A stretch of 18,185 nucleotides of DNA from Frankiaceae bacterium (GCA_030840515.1 JAVEEJ010000039.1:1-18185); one strand, 5' to 3'; counted from the stretch's first letter, positions 8,677 to 15,547 are shown. Notes: generated from the letters alone by a model not told the origin. Made by a program: numbers and translations.

Positions 8677-11229
8677 CTACTCGGAGCCGATGGCCGCTAG
8701 CACATCAAGCCGCGCCGCGCGTCGTGCCGGCAGCACCGCGGCCAGCGTGCCGACCAGGCCGGCGAGCACGACGTAGAGAACCAACCGGGACGGAGCGAGG
8801 CTGAGCCGGTCGATGCCTGAGCCGGCCAGCGAGTGCACGATCAGGGCCGCCAGGCCGGCGCCGAGGATGAGGCCCAGGAGCGCGCCGTAGAGCGCGATGA
8901 GCACCGCCTCCACCCGGATCATGCGCTTGACCTGCTTGCGGCCCGCACCGACGGCGCGCAGCAGCCCGATCTCGCGGGTGCGCTCGACAACAGAGAGCGC
9001 GAGGGTGTTCACGATCCCGAATCCGGCGATCAGGACTGCCAGCGCGAGCAGGGTCAGGACCAGACCGAGCACCTTGTCGATGTCGCGCCGCTGCTGCGCG
9101 ACGTAGTCGTGGGTGGTCCGGATCTTCAGGGTCGGGTGGTTGACGAGCGCCTTGATGACACTGTCGCGCAGCGCTTCGGCGCTGACACCCGGCTCGGCGG
9201 TCGCCGTGACGATCTCGACCGGTCCCTTGCCGAAGCTCTTGTCGAACAACGGCATCGGCCAGAGCAGATCCCCGGCCACGAGGTTGCGGGTGTAGACGCC
9301 GCCCACGACCACGGTGGACTTGCCGGTGCGGGTGTACTCGACGGGTACGACGGACCCGACGTGCCAGTGCTGCGCGGCGGCGAGGTCGTGACTCACGAGG
9401 ACCTGTCCCTGTGACATCGCCCCAGCTGACCCGCGCTCCATGTGCAGGCGGAGCGAGCTGTCCACGCCGAGCGGGTCGGCGCCTTGGACGCTGCGCACGA
9501 TGCCGTCGACTTTGGCCTGGTCGCCGCGGTAGGCGTTGGCGAAGCGGACCCCCTCGACCTTGCGCACGGTGGGAGCCACGTCTGAGCTGAAGCCCTGGAA
9601 GCCCTCGGGCTCGATGACCACGTCCGCCGAGACGCTGTCGGCGAAGACCGCCGTGACGCTCTTCTGCAGAGACCCGAAGAACACGGTGGCACCCGAGACG
9701 AGCGCGACGCCGATCATGAGCGCGGAAGCCGTGGCCGCCGTGCGGCGCGGGTTGCGGGTGGCGTTGGAACGACCGAGCCTGGTGGCCACTCCGAGCCCGC
9801 CGATCGGCGACCCGAGCCAGGTGACGACACGACGGCCGATGAAGGGGCTCAACGCGGCCGCGCCCAGGAACAGCAGCACGGCCCCCAAGCCGACCAGCGG
9901 CGCGCTGCTGCTCAGGCCGAGGCTCACGAGGAGCACTCCGAGCGCCGCGCCGACACCGCCGACGATCGCGCGCAGCCGTAGCGACCGCTCGGGGAGGGCG
10001 ACGTCGTCGCGCATCGCCGCCACCGGAGGCACCCGGCCGGCACGCAGCGCCGGCCACAGCGAGGACACCACGGTGACCGTGATCCCGACCAGGTAGGCCA
10101 CCACGACGGTGCGCGGCTTGACGACCACGCCACCTGAGGGGAGTTCGATGCCGAAGGCGGAGAGCAGCCCGCGCAGGCCGATCGCGACGAGGATCCCGAC
10201 GCCGATCGCGACCGTGGCGCCGACGAACCCGACGGCCGCCCCCTCGCCGACGACTGACCGCGTGACCTGCTTTCGGCTCGCGCCGAGTGCGCGCAGCAGG
10301 GCGAGCTCGCGGGTGCGCTGGGCCACGAGGATGGAGAAGGTGTTGGCGATGATGAAGATGCCGACGAACAGCGAGATACCCGCGAACACCAGCAGGATCA
10401 TCCGGAAGATGGACAGGAAGCCGGAGACGTTCTTCGACCCCTGAGCGGCCGACTCCGCTCCGGTGAGGATCTCCAGGTCGCGTGGCACAGCAGCGCGCAC
10501 GCGGGTGGCGAGGACCGCGTCCGAGACCCCGCCGTCGGCGGCGACGGTGATGGTGTCGTACTCACCCGGCTCGCCGAGCAGCCGCTGGGCAGCGTCCGGG
10601 TCGAAGATCACAAGCGTCGTGCCCGCAAGACTGTCGGTGGTGCCGAACCGGACGATCGCCGTGACAGTGACGACCCGCGGTCCGTCCTTCAGCGTCGCGG
10701 TCAGCTGGTCGCCGAGCCGGATATCCGCCCGCTTCGCCGTGCCGGCGTCGACCGCCACCTCCCGGTCGGTCTGTGGCGGGCTGCCACTGGCAAGCGTGAG
10801 GGGTGAGAGCGGGCTGCCGATGTGACCCGACCGGCCGTTGGACGACCTCGACCCGTTCTGCAGGGCCTTCGCCGCAGGTCCGCAGTCGGTGGTGCGCTTG
10901 GCCTCGCCGTTCCGCGGGCAGCCGGACAGCGTCGCGGGTCCCTGCGTCTCGCCTTCTGCGCGCGCCACGCCCGGCACCTTGCGGATCACGTCGAGGACCG
11001 TGGCGGGAACGGGTGCCCGCGGGCTCTCCAGGGAGAACCCCTCCTTGCCCTCGACTGTCACCGAGACACCGCGGGTGATGTCGCCGAAGAGCTTGTCGAA
11101 CGTGGCCTGCAGGGTGTCCGTCAGGACGAAGGCCCCGACGACGAAGCTGACGCCCAGCACCACCGCGACCCCGGAGAGCGCTAGCCGCAGCTTGTGAGCG
11201 CGGATCCCGCGCAGCACCAGGCGGAGCAT
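8677..11229 (-). CDS. FtsX/MacB-type ABC transporter permease (850 aa, two FtsX domains)
   Basis: The product is a large inner-membrane permease of the common actinobacterial type. The first helix is at about 19-39 (SGVAVVLGVSFVVGAFVLTDTL), followed by an extracytoplasmic MacB periplasmic-core-like region to about residue 265. The first FtsX domain has helices near 272-300, 330-358 and 373-397, with TRELALLRALGASRKQV in the coupling region. Two central helices lie near 421-463. A second copy starts around 490, with a second extracytoplasmic domain and a C-terminal FtsX domain containing TREIGLLRAVGAGRKQVKRM. It would work with the ATPase encoded just upstream, whose TGA overlaps this ATG by 1 nt. 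Such MacB/LolCDE-like mechanotransmitters export or extract envelope substrates rather than import nutrients. The substrate is unknown. Two cysteines, 104 and 116, lie in a Ser/Gly-rich loop of the first outer domain. Confidence 0.92.
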   Translation of the reverse strand: MLRLVLRGIRAHKLRLALSGVAVVLGVSFVVGAFVLTDTLQATFDKLFGDITRGVSVTVEGKEGFSLESPRAPVPATVLDVIRKVPGVARAEGETQGPATLSGCPRNGEAKRTTDCGPAAKALQNGSRSSNGRSGHIGSPLSPLTLASGSPPQTDREVAVDAGTAKRADIRLGDQLTATLKDGPRVVTVTAIVRFGTTDSLAGTTLVIFDPDAAQRLLGEPGEYDTITVAADGGVSDAVLATRVRAAVPRDLEILTGAESAAQGSKNVSGFLSIFRMILLVFAGISLFVGIFIIANTFSILVAQRTRELALLRALGASRKQVTRSVVGEGAAVGFVGATVAIGVGILVAIGLRGLLSAFGIELPSGGVVVKPRTVVVAYLVGITVTVVSSLWPALRAGRVPPVAAMRDDVALPERSLRLRAIVGGVGAALGVLLVSLGLSSSAPLVGLGAVLLFLGAAALSPFIGRRVVTWLGSPIGGLGVATRLGRSNATRNPRRTAATASALMIGVALVSGATVFFGSLQKSVTAVFADSVSADVVIEPEGFQGFSSDVAPTVRKVEGVRFANAYRGDQAKVDGIVRSVQGADPLGVDSSLRLHMERGSAGAMSQGQVLVSHDLAAAQHWHVGSVVPVEYTRTGKSTVVVGGVYTRNLVAGDLLWPMPLFDKSFGKGPVEIVTATAEPGVSAEALRDSVIKALVNHPTLKIRTTHDYVAQQRRDIDKVLGLVLTLLALAVLIAGFGIVNTLALSVVERTREIGLLRAVGAGRKQVKRMIRVEAVLIALYGALLGLILGAGLAALIVHSLAGSGIDRLSLAPSRLVLYVVLAGLVGTLAAVLPARRAARLDVLAAIGSE

Positions 11230-11957
11230 CAGCGCTCCAGGCGCTTCATCCGGTCGAGCACGGAGGCCGCTGTCGGGTCCTGCATCCGGTCGACCACCGC
11301 TCCATCGGCGAGGAACACCACCTCATCCGCGTAGGCAGCCGCACTGGCGTCGTGCGTGACCATGACGACGGTCTGACCGAACTCGTCCACCGAGCGTCGC
11401 AGGAAGCCCAGCACCTCGGCGCTCGAGCGGGAGTCGAGGTTGCCTGTCGGCTCGTCGGCGAGCACCACGGTGGGTCGGCCGGCCAGCGCCCGCGCGCAGG
11501 CGACCCGCTGCTGCTGGCCGCCCGACAGCTCGCTGGGGCGATGGGCGAGGCGGTCGCGCAGCCCGACCGCGTCGATGACCGTGTCGAGCCAGCCCGGATC
11601 AGGATCGCGGCCGGCGAGGTCGAGCGGCAGCCGGATGTTCTCCATCGCGGTGAGGGTGGGGACCAGGTTAAAGGACTGGAAGACGAAGCCGAGCTCGTCG
11701 CGCCGGACCCGGGTGAGCGCCTTGTCGTCGAGCCGGGCGAGATCGGTCTCACCGATGAAGACGGCTCCGCTCGTGGGGGAGTCGAGTCCGGCGAGGCAGT
11801 GCATCAGCGTCGACTTGCCGCTCCCGGAAGGCCCCATCACCGCAGTCATGCGCTGCGCGGGCACCTCAACGGTGACGTTGTCGAGCGCCGTCACCTGGGT
11901 CTCTCCGCGGCCGTAGACCTTGGTGAGGTCGACGGCACGGGCGGCTGCTGCTGACAA
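11229..11957 (-). CDS. MacB/LolD-type ABC transporter ATPase
   Basis: The product has 242 residues if started at TTG 11957, which has GGGAG 6 nt upstream. Walker A GPSGSGKST is at 42-50, the Q-loop at FQSFNLVPTLTAMENI (a MacB/LolD hallmark), the signature LSGGQQQR, Walker B VVLADEPTGNLD and the H-loop at VTHD. It drives the two-domain permease encoded directly downstream, with a 1-nt stop/start overlap. The reading frame stays open up to 12122, but that extension (Arg/Ser-rich, no homology visible) would run 89 bp into the end of the nuclease gene, so it was not used. GTG 11990 is a second possibility without a ribosome site. The gene follows the nuclease gene by 76 nt. Confidence 0.92.
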   Translation of the reverse strand: MSAAAARAVDLTKVYGRGETQVTALDNVTVEVPAQRMTAVMGPSGSGKSTLMHCLAGLDSPTSGAVFIGETDLARLDDKALTRVRRDELGFVFQSFNLVPTLTAMENIRLPLDLAGRDPDPGWLDTVIDAVGLRDRLAHRPSELSGGQQQRVACARALAGRPTVVLADEPTGNLDSRSSAEVLGFLRRSVDEFGQTVVMVTHDASAAAYADEVVFLADGAVVDRMQDPTAASVLDRMKRLER

Positions 11958-11963
11958 GACGGG

Positions 11964-11970
11964 CTCCCAG
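11964..11970 (-). promoter_or_regulatory. Ribosome binding site supporting the TTG start of the ATPase gene
   Basis: On the minus strand CTGGGAG is followed by 6 nt and then TTG at 11957. No other candidate start in this frame has a purine-rich site at a suitable distance. This is why the short form is preferred. Confidence 0.55.
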
Positions 11971-12033
11971 GTATGCAACGGGTGGTCCACGCACGCTAGC
12001 CGCCCGGCCGCTGAACTGCGCCGGCGTTTCGCG

Positions 12034-12978
12034 TCAGACGAGCGGGAGCTCGGCGACCTCGCGCGGTCGGGGCAGCTCGGGCGGTGTGCCGCCGAACGCC
12101 GGGCAGAGCGCCTGGTGGTCACACCACGCGCACAGCGGACCGGGATTCGCCTTGAACTCGCCGGTCTCCGTGGCGCGGCGGATCGCGGTCCACAGCGCCT
12201 CGATCTTGCGCTCGGTGGCGTTGAGGTCGGCCTCGTCCGGGCGGTAGCGCAGGATCTCCTTGTCGCCCAGGTACATCAGCTGCAGCAGGGCCGGGACCAC
12301 ACCGCGGGTGCGCCACAGCACGAGGGCGTAGAACTTCATCTGGAACAGCGCCTTGGCCTCGAACTGCTCCCGCGGCGCGCGCCCGGTCTTGTAGTCGACG
12401 ATCCGAAGCGCGCCGTCGGGGGCGGCGTCGAGGCGGTCGACATATCCCTTGAGTCGCAGCCCCGAGGGAAGCTCGCACTCCACGTGGAGCTCGCGATCGG
12501 CCGGCTCGAGCCGGGTGGGGTCCTCCAGCGTGAAGTAGGCCTCGATCAGGGCTGAGGCTTCCGCCATCCAGGTCGCGAGCGCGCTGCCGTCGGTGTCGTC
12601 CGTGAACAGCCCGAGCAGCTCGGGCTCCTCGGCCACCAGCCGTTCCCACTCGGGGGCGAGCAGCGCGAGCGCCCGCTCCGGGGAGCGGTCAACGGCGGGC
12701 AGGTCGAAGAGGCGCTCGAGTACGGCGTGCACCACCGTCCCGCGGGCTGCGGCAGGACTCGGGGCCTCGGGAAGCCGGTCGATCGCGCGGAAGCGGTAGA
12801 GCAACGGGCAGGTCATGAAGTCCCCGGCCCGCGAGGGGGACAGCGCACCCGACGGGACCCGCTCTGTCGTGGAGATGCCGACGGGTTGCTCGCTGGGTTG
12901 CTCAACTTGCTCGCTGGGTTGCTCAACCGCGCTGGGTCGCGCGACCTCAGCGGGTCGAGCAAGCGGCTGTGCTGACAT
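12034..12978 (-). CDS. RecB-like PD-(D/E)XK nuclease with Fe-S cysteines
   Basis: The product is a 314-residue RecB/AddB-type nuclease of the Cas4-like Fe-S class. After a low-complexity head (1-45), it has LSPSRAGDFMTCPLLYRFR with Cys57, the motif-I helix GTVVHAVLERLFD (His84), GYVDRLD (Asp181), and the catalytic IVDYKTGR (Asp195, Lys197). A QxxxYALVLW-like helix follows, and the C-terminal CAWCDHQALC gives Cys283, 286 and 292. One cysteine before the nuclease core and three after (C-x2-C-x5-C) is the known [4Fe-4S] layout of AddB and Cas4. It probably acts on DNA ends in repair. It resembles mycobacterial Rv2119, which also sits near trmI and mpa. ATG 12978 was chosen because it lies 7 nt after a -10 box (leaderless). 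The longer TTG at 13008 lies inside the promoter. A perfect 21-bp tandem repeat encodes VEQPSEQ twice. Confidence 0.9.
   Translation of the reverse strand: MSAQPLARPAEVARPSAVEQPSEQVEQPSEQPVGISTTERVPSGALSPSRAGDFMTCPLLYRFRAIDRLPEAPSPAAARGTVVHAVLERLFDLPAVDRSPERALALLAPEWERLVAEEPELLGLFTDDTDGSALATWMAEASALIEAYFTLEDPTRLEPADRELHVECELPSGLRLKGYVDRLDAAPDGALRIVDYKTGRAPREQFEAKALFQMKFYALVLWRTRGVVPALLQLMYLGDKEILRYRPDEADLNATERKIEALWTAIRRATETGEFKANPGPLCAWCDHQALCPAFGGTPPELPRPREVAELPLV
12886..12927. repeat. Perfect 21-bp tandem duplication inside the nuclease gene
   Basis: Positions 12886-12906 and 12907-12927 are identical 21-mers. On the minus strand they encode two in-frame copies of VEQPSEQ in the disordered N-terminus. 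A further partial copy (CGCTGGGT) follows at about 12930. The unit is a multiple of three, so copy-number change keeps the frame. Confidence 0.95.
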
Positions 12979-12985
12979 GCCCTGG

Positions 12986-13008
12986 ACACTACGGCGGCGG
13001 TCCGACAA
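12986..13008 (-). promoter_or_regulatory. PafBC-type (RecA-independent) DNA-damage promoter for the nuclease gene
   Basis: On the minus strand the sequence reads TTGTCGGAC (13008-13000), exactly 8 nt (12999-12992), TAGTGT (12991-12986), 7 nt, then ATG at 12978. The published RecA-independent promoter of mycobacteria is TTGTCRGTG-N8-TAnnnT. Here 7 of 9 bases of the upstream element match, the spacing is exact and the -10 fits. In mycobacteria this element is bound by PafBC, and a repair nuclease is a typical target. The 7-nt distance puts transcription start at or next to the ATG, so the mRNA is probably leaderless. Confidence 0.65.
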
Positions 13009-13051
13009 CCGGGCGGTGCCGCACCGAGGTTGTGGACACCGCCGCCGCTAG
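12989..13051. repeat. Imperfect inverted repeat spanning the divergent promoters
   Basis: The left arm (12989-13010) and right arm (13028-13051) are near-complementary. Each, read outward, contains TTGT, then G/C-GGAC, CCGCCGCCG and TAG. The arms differ by a few inserted bases and one transversion, and 17 nt separate them. Both predicted transcripts begin outside the repeat, so it acts as DNA and not as an RNA hairpin. Confidence 0.7.
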
Positions 13052-13054
13052 GCT
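13030..13054 (+). promoter_or_regulatory. Candidate promoter for the site-2 protease-trmI operon
   Basis: TTGTGG at 13030-13035 is followed by 13 nt and TAGGCT at 13049-13054. The ATG lies 10 nt after the -10, and no Shine-Dalgarno precedes it, so the message should be leaderless or carry only a few leader bases. The spacing is too short for a classical -35/-10 pair. It resembles the leftward PafBC-type box but with a 10-nt rather than 8-nt spacer after the nine-base element. Confidence 0.4.
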
Positions 13055-13064
13055 CTGCTCTCCC

Positions 13065-14210
13065 ATGAGTGAGCCCTCCACCACGTCGCAGGACGGCCGC
13101 CCAGCGGCCCGCGGCGTGCGGGTAGGCGCCCCGTTCGGCGTACCCGTCTACTTCGCACCCTCCTGGTTCTTCGTCGCGGGCGCGCTCACCGTCGCCTTCT
13201 CCGGAACGGTGGACTCGCGGGTCCCCGGCCTGGGCACTCCGGCGGTCTACGGGGTCTCGTTCACGTTCGTCGTGCTGCTCTACGCGTCGGTCCTGGTGCA
13301 CGAGCTGAGCCACTCCGTGGTGGCGCTCCGCCTCGGGCTGCCGGTTCGCCGGATCACGGTCTACCTGCTCGGCGGGGTGTCCGAGCTCGAGCGCGAGCCC
13401 GAGGACCCGGCACGGGAGTACCTGGTCGCGATGGCCGGGCCGCTCGTCTCGCTCATCCTCGCGGCGATCGGCACGGCTGCTGCGGTGCCGCTGCAGGCTC
13501 ACACCGTTCCTCGGCTGCTGGTCGAGGAGGTCGCGCTGGCCAATGGGCTGGTGGCCCTGTTCAACCTGCTGCCGGGGCTGCCCCTGGATGGTGGCCGGGT
13601 TCTGCGGGCCCTCGTCTGGCGGCTGTCCGGTAGCAGCGAGCGGGGGACTGCCGTCGCCGCGTTCACCGGTCGCGGGCTCGCCGTACTCGTCGCCGCCGTG
13701 CCCTTTGTCCTCATCGCCGTCTCGGGCTCGCCGACGACGCTGCTGTCCCTGGTGCTGTTCTCGCTCCTCGCCGCGTTCCTGTGGTCCGGCGCAACGCAGT
13801 CGCTGCGGATCGCACGGCTTCGCGGCCGACTGCCGGAGCTCTCGCTCGCGCGCCTCACCCGACCGGCTGTCCCCGCCAGCGCGTCGACCCCGCTTGCGAT
13901 GGCGCTCGCGCATCTCGAGCAGCAGTCGGCGGGGAGCATCGTGGTGGTGGACCACGACGCGCGTCCGACGGCCCTAGTGTCGGAGTCGGCGGTGGCAGCG
14001 ACGCCGCAGGAGCGACGGCCCTGGCTGCCCGTGTCGGATGTCGCGATCGCGCTCGTGCCGGGCCGGATCCTGTCGGCCGACCTGTCGGGAGAGGCGCTGC
14101 TCCTCGCGATGCGCGCGACGCCGGCGTCGGAGTACCTGGTGGTGGAGGACAGCGGTGAAGTCCTCGGGGTGCTGGCCACGACTGATGTCGCGCGGATCGT
14201 CAGCGCATGA
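13065..14210 (+). CDS. Site-2 protease family membrane zinc metalloprotease
   Basis: The product is a 381-residue polytopic membrane protease of the M50/SpoIVFB-like branch. The zinc motif HELSH (HExxH) is at 79-83 in a hydrophobic helix (TFVVLLYASVLVHELSHSVVAL). The second zinc ligand is in NLLPGLPLDGGR (167-178, Asp175). The spacing and the GVSELEREPEDPAREYLVAMAGP block are typical of this subgroup. After about six helices, the C-terminal 110 or so residues form a soluble region resembling a CBS-domain pair (LAMALAHLEQQSAGSIVVVDHD ... YLVVEDSGEVLGVLATTDVARI), which may sense a nucleotide. Such proteases cut anti-sigma factors or other membrane proteins; the target here is unknown. ATG 13065 has no ribosome site but lies close to a -10 box. 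The stop overlaps trmI by 4 nt (ATGA). Confidence 0.9.
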   Translation: MSEPSTTSQDGRPAARGVRVGAPFGVPVYFAPSWFFVAGALTVAFSGTVDSRVPGLGTPAVYGVSFTFVVLLYASVLVHELSHSVVALRLGLPVRRITVYLLGGVSELEREPEDPAREYLVAMAGPLVSLILAAIGTAAAVPLQAHTVPRLLVEEVALANGLVALFNLLPGLPLDGGRVLRALVWRLSGSSERGTAVAAFTGRGLAVLVAAVPFVLIAVSGSPTTLLSLVLFSLLAAFLWSGATQSLRIARLRGRLPELSLARLTRPAVPASASTPLAMALAHLEQQSAGSIVVVDHDARPTALVSESAVAATPQERRPWLPVSDVAIALVPGRILSADLSGEALLLAMRATPASEYLVVEDSGEVLGVLATTDVARIVSA

Positions 14211-15124
14211 GCGAGCCGACGGGCGCGGCGCGGCGGCGCGGGCCCTTCCGTCCGGGTGACCAGGTGCAGCTGACCGACACCAAGGGCCGCCACCACACGA
14301 TCACCCTGGAGGAGGGCAAGCGCTTCCACACGCATCGCGGGAGCTTCGCCCACGACGAGCTGATCGGGCAGCCGGAGGGCTCCGTGCTGTCCATCGCCGG
14401 CACCAGCTACATCGCCTTGCGGCCCTTGCTCAGCGACTACGTGCTGTCGATGCCGCGCGGCGCGACGGTCGTCTACCCCAAGGACGCGGCGCAGATCGTC
14501 GGGCTGGCCGACATCTTCCCCGGCGCCCGCGTCGTGGAGGCCGGAGCAGGCTCGGGTGCGCTGAGCTGCTCACTGCTCCGTGCCGTGGGGGACCAGGGCA
14601 GTGTGACCTCGTACGAGCGCAGGGAGGAGTTCGCCGACATCGCCCGAGCCAACGTGGAGCGCTTCTTCGGCGGACCACACCCGGCGTGGAGGCTGACCGT
14701 GGGTGACCTGGTCGAGTCCCTCACCGAGACCGACGTCGACCGCGTGGTGCTCGACATGCTCGCGCCCTGGGAGTGCGTCGAGGCGGTGGCCGGCGCGCTC
14801 GCTCCGGGTGGCCTGCTCTGCTGCTACGTCGCCACGACGACTCAGATGTCGGTGCTGGTCGAGGCGCTGCGCGAGCACGGGGAGTTCACCGAGCCGGCCG
14901 CGTGGGAGTCGATGGTGCGCACCTGGCACGTGGAGGGGCTCGCTGTCCGCCCCGACCACCGGATGATCGGGCACACCGGCTTCCTCGTCACCTCGCGGCG
15001 GATGGCTCCTGGAGTTGCCGCCCCGGCCCGGCGGCGAAGGCCAGCACAGAGTCATCGGACAGAGCGTGCGTACGACGAGGACGTGGCGCCCGCAGCCGGA
15101 CCGCACCGGCCCGACCTGCCCTGA
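14207..15124 (+). CDS. trmI: tRNA (adenine-58-N1)-methyltransferase
   Basis: The product is a 305-residue cytoplasmic enzyme that methylates A58 in the T-loop of tRNA using AdoMet, normally as a tetramer. The N-terminal beta domain includes GPFRPGDQVQLTDTKGRHHTITLEEGKRFHTH-like sequence. The Rossmann fold has motif I, VVEAGAGSGALS (109-120), the acidic ribose-binding residue in YERRE (Glu137), and DMLAPWE (about 183-189) near the active site. It corresponds to mycobacterial Rv2118c, a neighbour of the proteasomal ATPase there too. The catalytic fold ends by about residue 273 (FLVTSRRMAPG). The last 30 or so residues are basic, Pro/Ala-rich and probably disordered. The start overlaps the protease stop, so translation is probably coupled. 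It converges on the ferredoxin gene with a 17-nt gap. Confidence 0.93.
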   Translation: MSEPTGAARRRGPFRPGDQVQLTDTKGRHHTITLEEGKRFHTHRGSFAHDELIGQPEGSVLSIAGTSYIALRPLLSDYVLSMPRGATVVYPKDAAQIVGLADIFPGARVVEAGAGSGALSCSLLRAVGDQGSVTSYERREEFADIARANVERFFGGPHPAWRLTVGDLVESLTETDVDRVVLDMLAPWECVEAVAGALAPGGLLCCYVATTTQMSVLVEALREHGEFTEPAAWESMVRTWHVEGLAVRPDHRMIGHTGFLVTSRRMAPGVAAPARRRRPAQSHRTERAYDEDVAPAAGPHRPDLP

Positions 15125-15141
15125 GCGCTACGGGTGTCCGG

Positions 15142-15426
15142 TCAGGCGGCGTCGGGCCCGGCGACCGCGGTGCCGTCGGAGACGCGCACCACATGGATGC
15201 ACTCTCCGGGACACTCCTTGGCCGAGTCGATGACGTCGAGTACCAAATGGGCGGGTACGGGCACCTCAGCGCTGGACCCGGTGAGCAGCTCACCCGTGGC
15301 TGACTTGACGTAGGCGATGCCGTCGACATCGAGCTCGAAGACCTCGGGGGCGTACTGGGCGCAGAGACCGTCGCCCGTGCAGAGCGCATGCTCGACCCTG
15401 ACGGCGAGGGCTGTCGGGTCGATCAC
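15142..15426 (-). CDS. Single-cluster ferredoxin with a CxxDxxC motif
   Basis: The product is a 94-residue ferredoxin. GTG 15426 has a strong GAGGAGG 5 nt upstream. The longer open frame adds an Arg-rich, non-homologous head and was rejected. Cys16-x2-Asp19-x2-Cys22 and Cys72-Pro make the cluster site, with an extra Cys76. Asp sits where the second cysteine of a [4Fe-4S] motif would be, as in [3Fe-4S] or Asp-ligated [4Fe-4S] ferredoxins. The acidic YAPEVFELDVDGIAYV block and a CPGECIHV tail are typical of actinobacterial proteins that often feed electrons to cytochromes P450, but no P450 gene is present here. The electron partner is unknown. It diverges from arc. Confidence 0.9.
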   Translation of the reverse strand: MIDPTALAVRVEHALCTGDGLCAQYAPEVFELDVDGIAYVKSATGELLTGSSAEVPVPAHLVLDVIDSAKECPGECIHVVRVSDGTAVAGPDAA

Positions 15427-15431
15427 ACACA

Positions 15432-15438
15432 CCTCCTC
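15432..15438 (-). promoter_or_regulatory. Ribosome binding site setting the ferredoxin start
   Basis: On the minus strand GAGGAGG is followed by 5 nt and GTG at 15426. This start gives the standard short N-terminus before the first cluster cysteine. Confidence 0.75.
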
Positions 15439-15522
15439 GGCGGTCTCCAATGCGGCTGGTCCAAGACGATACGTGGTGGGTTGGGGCCCGGCGCGCCACA
15501 CCCGGCTCGGTGGTTCGCGCGC

Positions 15523-15547
15523 TGTGGGCCAGTGGCGGCGGTAGGCT
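15523..15547 (+). promoter_or_regulatory. Candidate arc promoter
   Basis: TAGGCT at 15542-15547 is preceded, after 14 nt, by TGTGG at 15523-15527. No canonical -35 is present at 16-18 nt. Transcription from here would start near 15554, leaving a leader of about 34 nt with a strong ribosome site. The same TGTGG plus 13-14 nt plus TAGGCT layout is seen upstream of the site-2 protease gene. The rest of the 161-nt gap between ferredoxin and arc shows no gene or clear leftward promoter. Confidence 0.35.

Noticed and set aside
8672..8699. Two TAGCGGCC copies 20 nt apart near the end of the permease gene
   Set aside because: They mostly fall in coding sequence (LAAIGSE and stop) and are short enough to arise by chance in GC-rich DNA.
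11958..12122. A 55-codon N-terminal extension of the MacB-type ATPase
   Set aside because: It is Arg/Ser-rich without ABC homology, overlaps the end of the nuclease gene, and lacks a ribosome site. The TTG at 11957 has one.
12979..13008. TTG 13008 as the start of the RecB-like nuclease
   Set aside because: It lies within the promoter box upstream of the predicted transcription start and has no Shine-Dalgarno. ATG 12978 fits a leaderless start.
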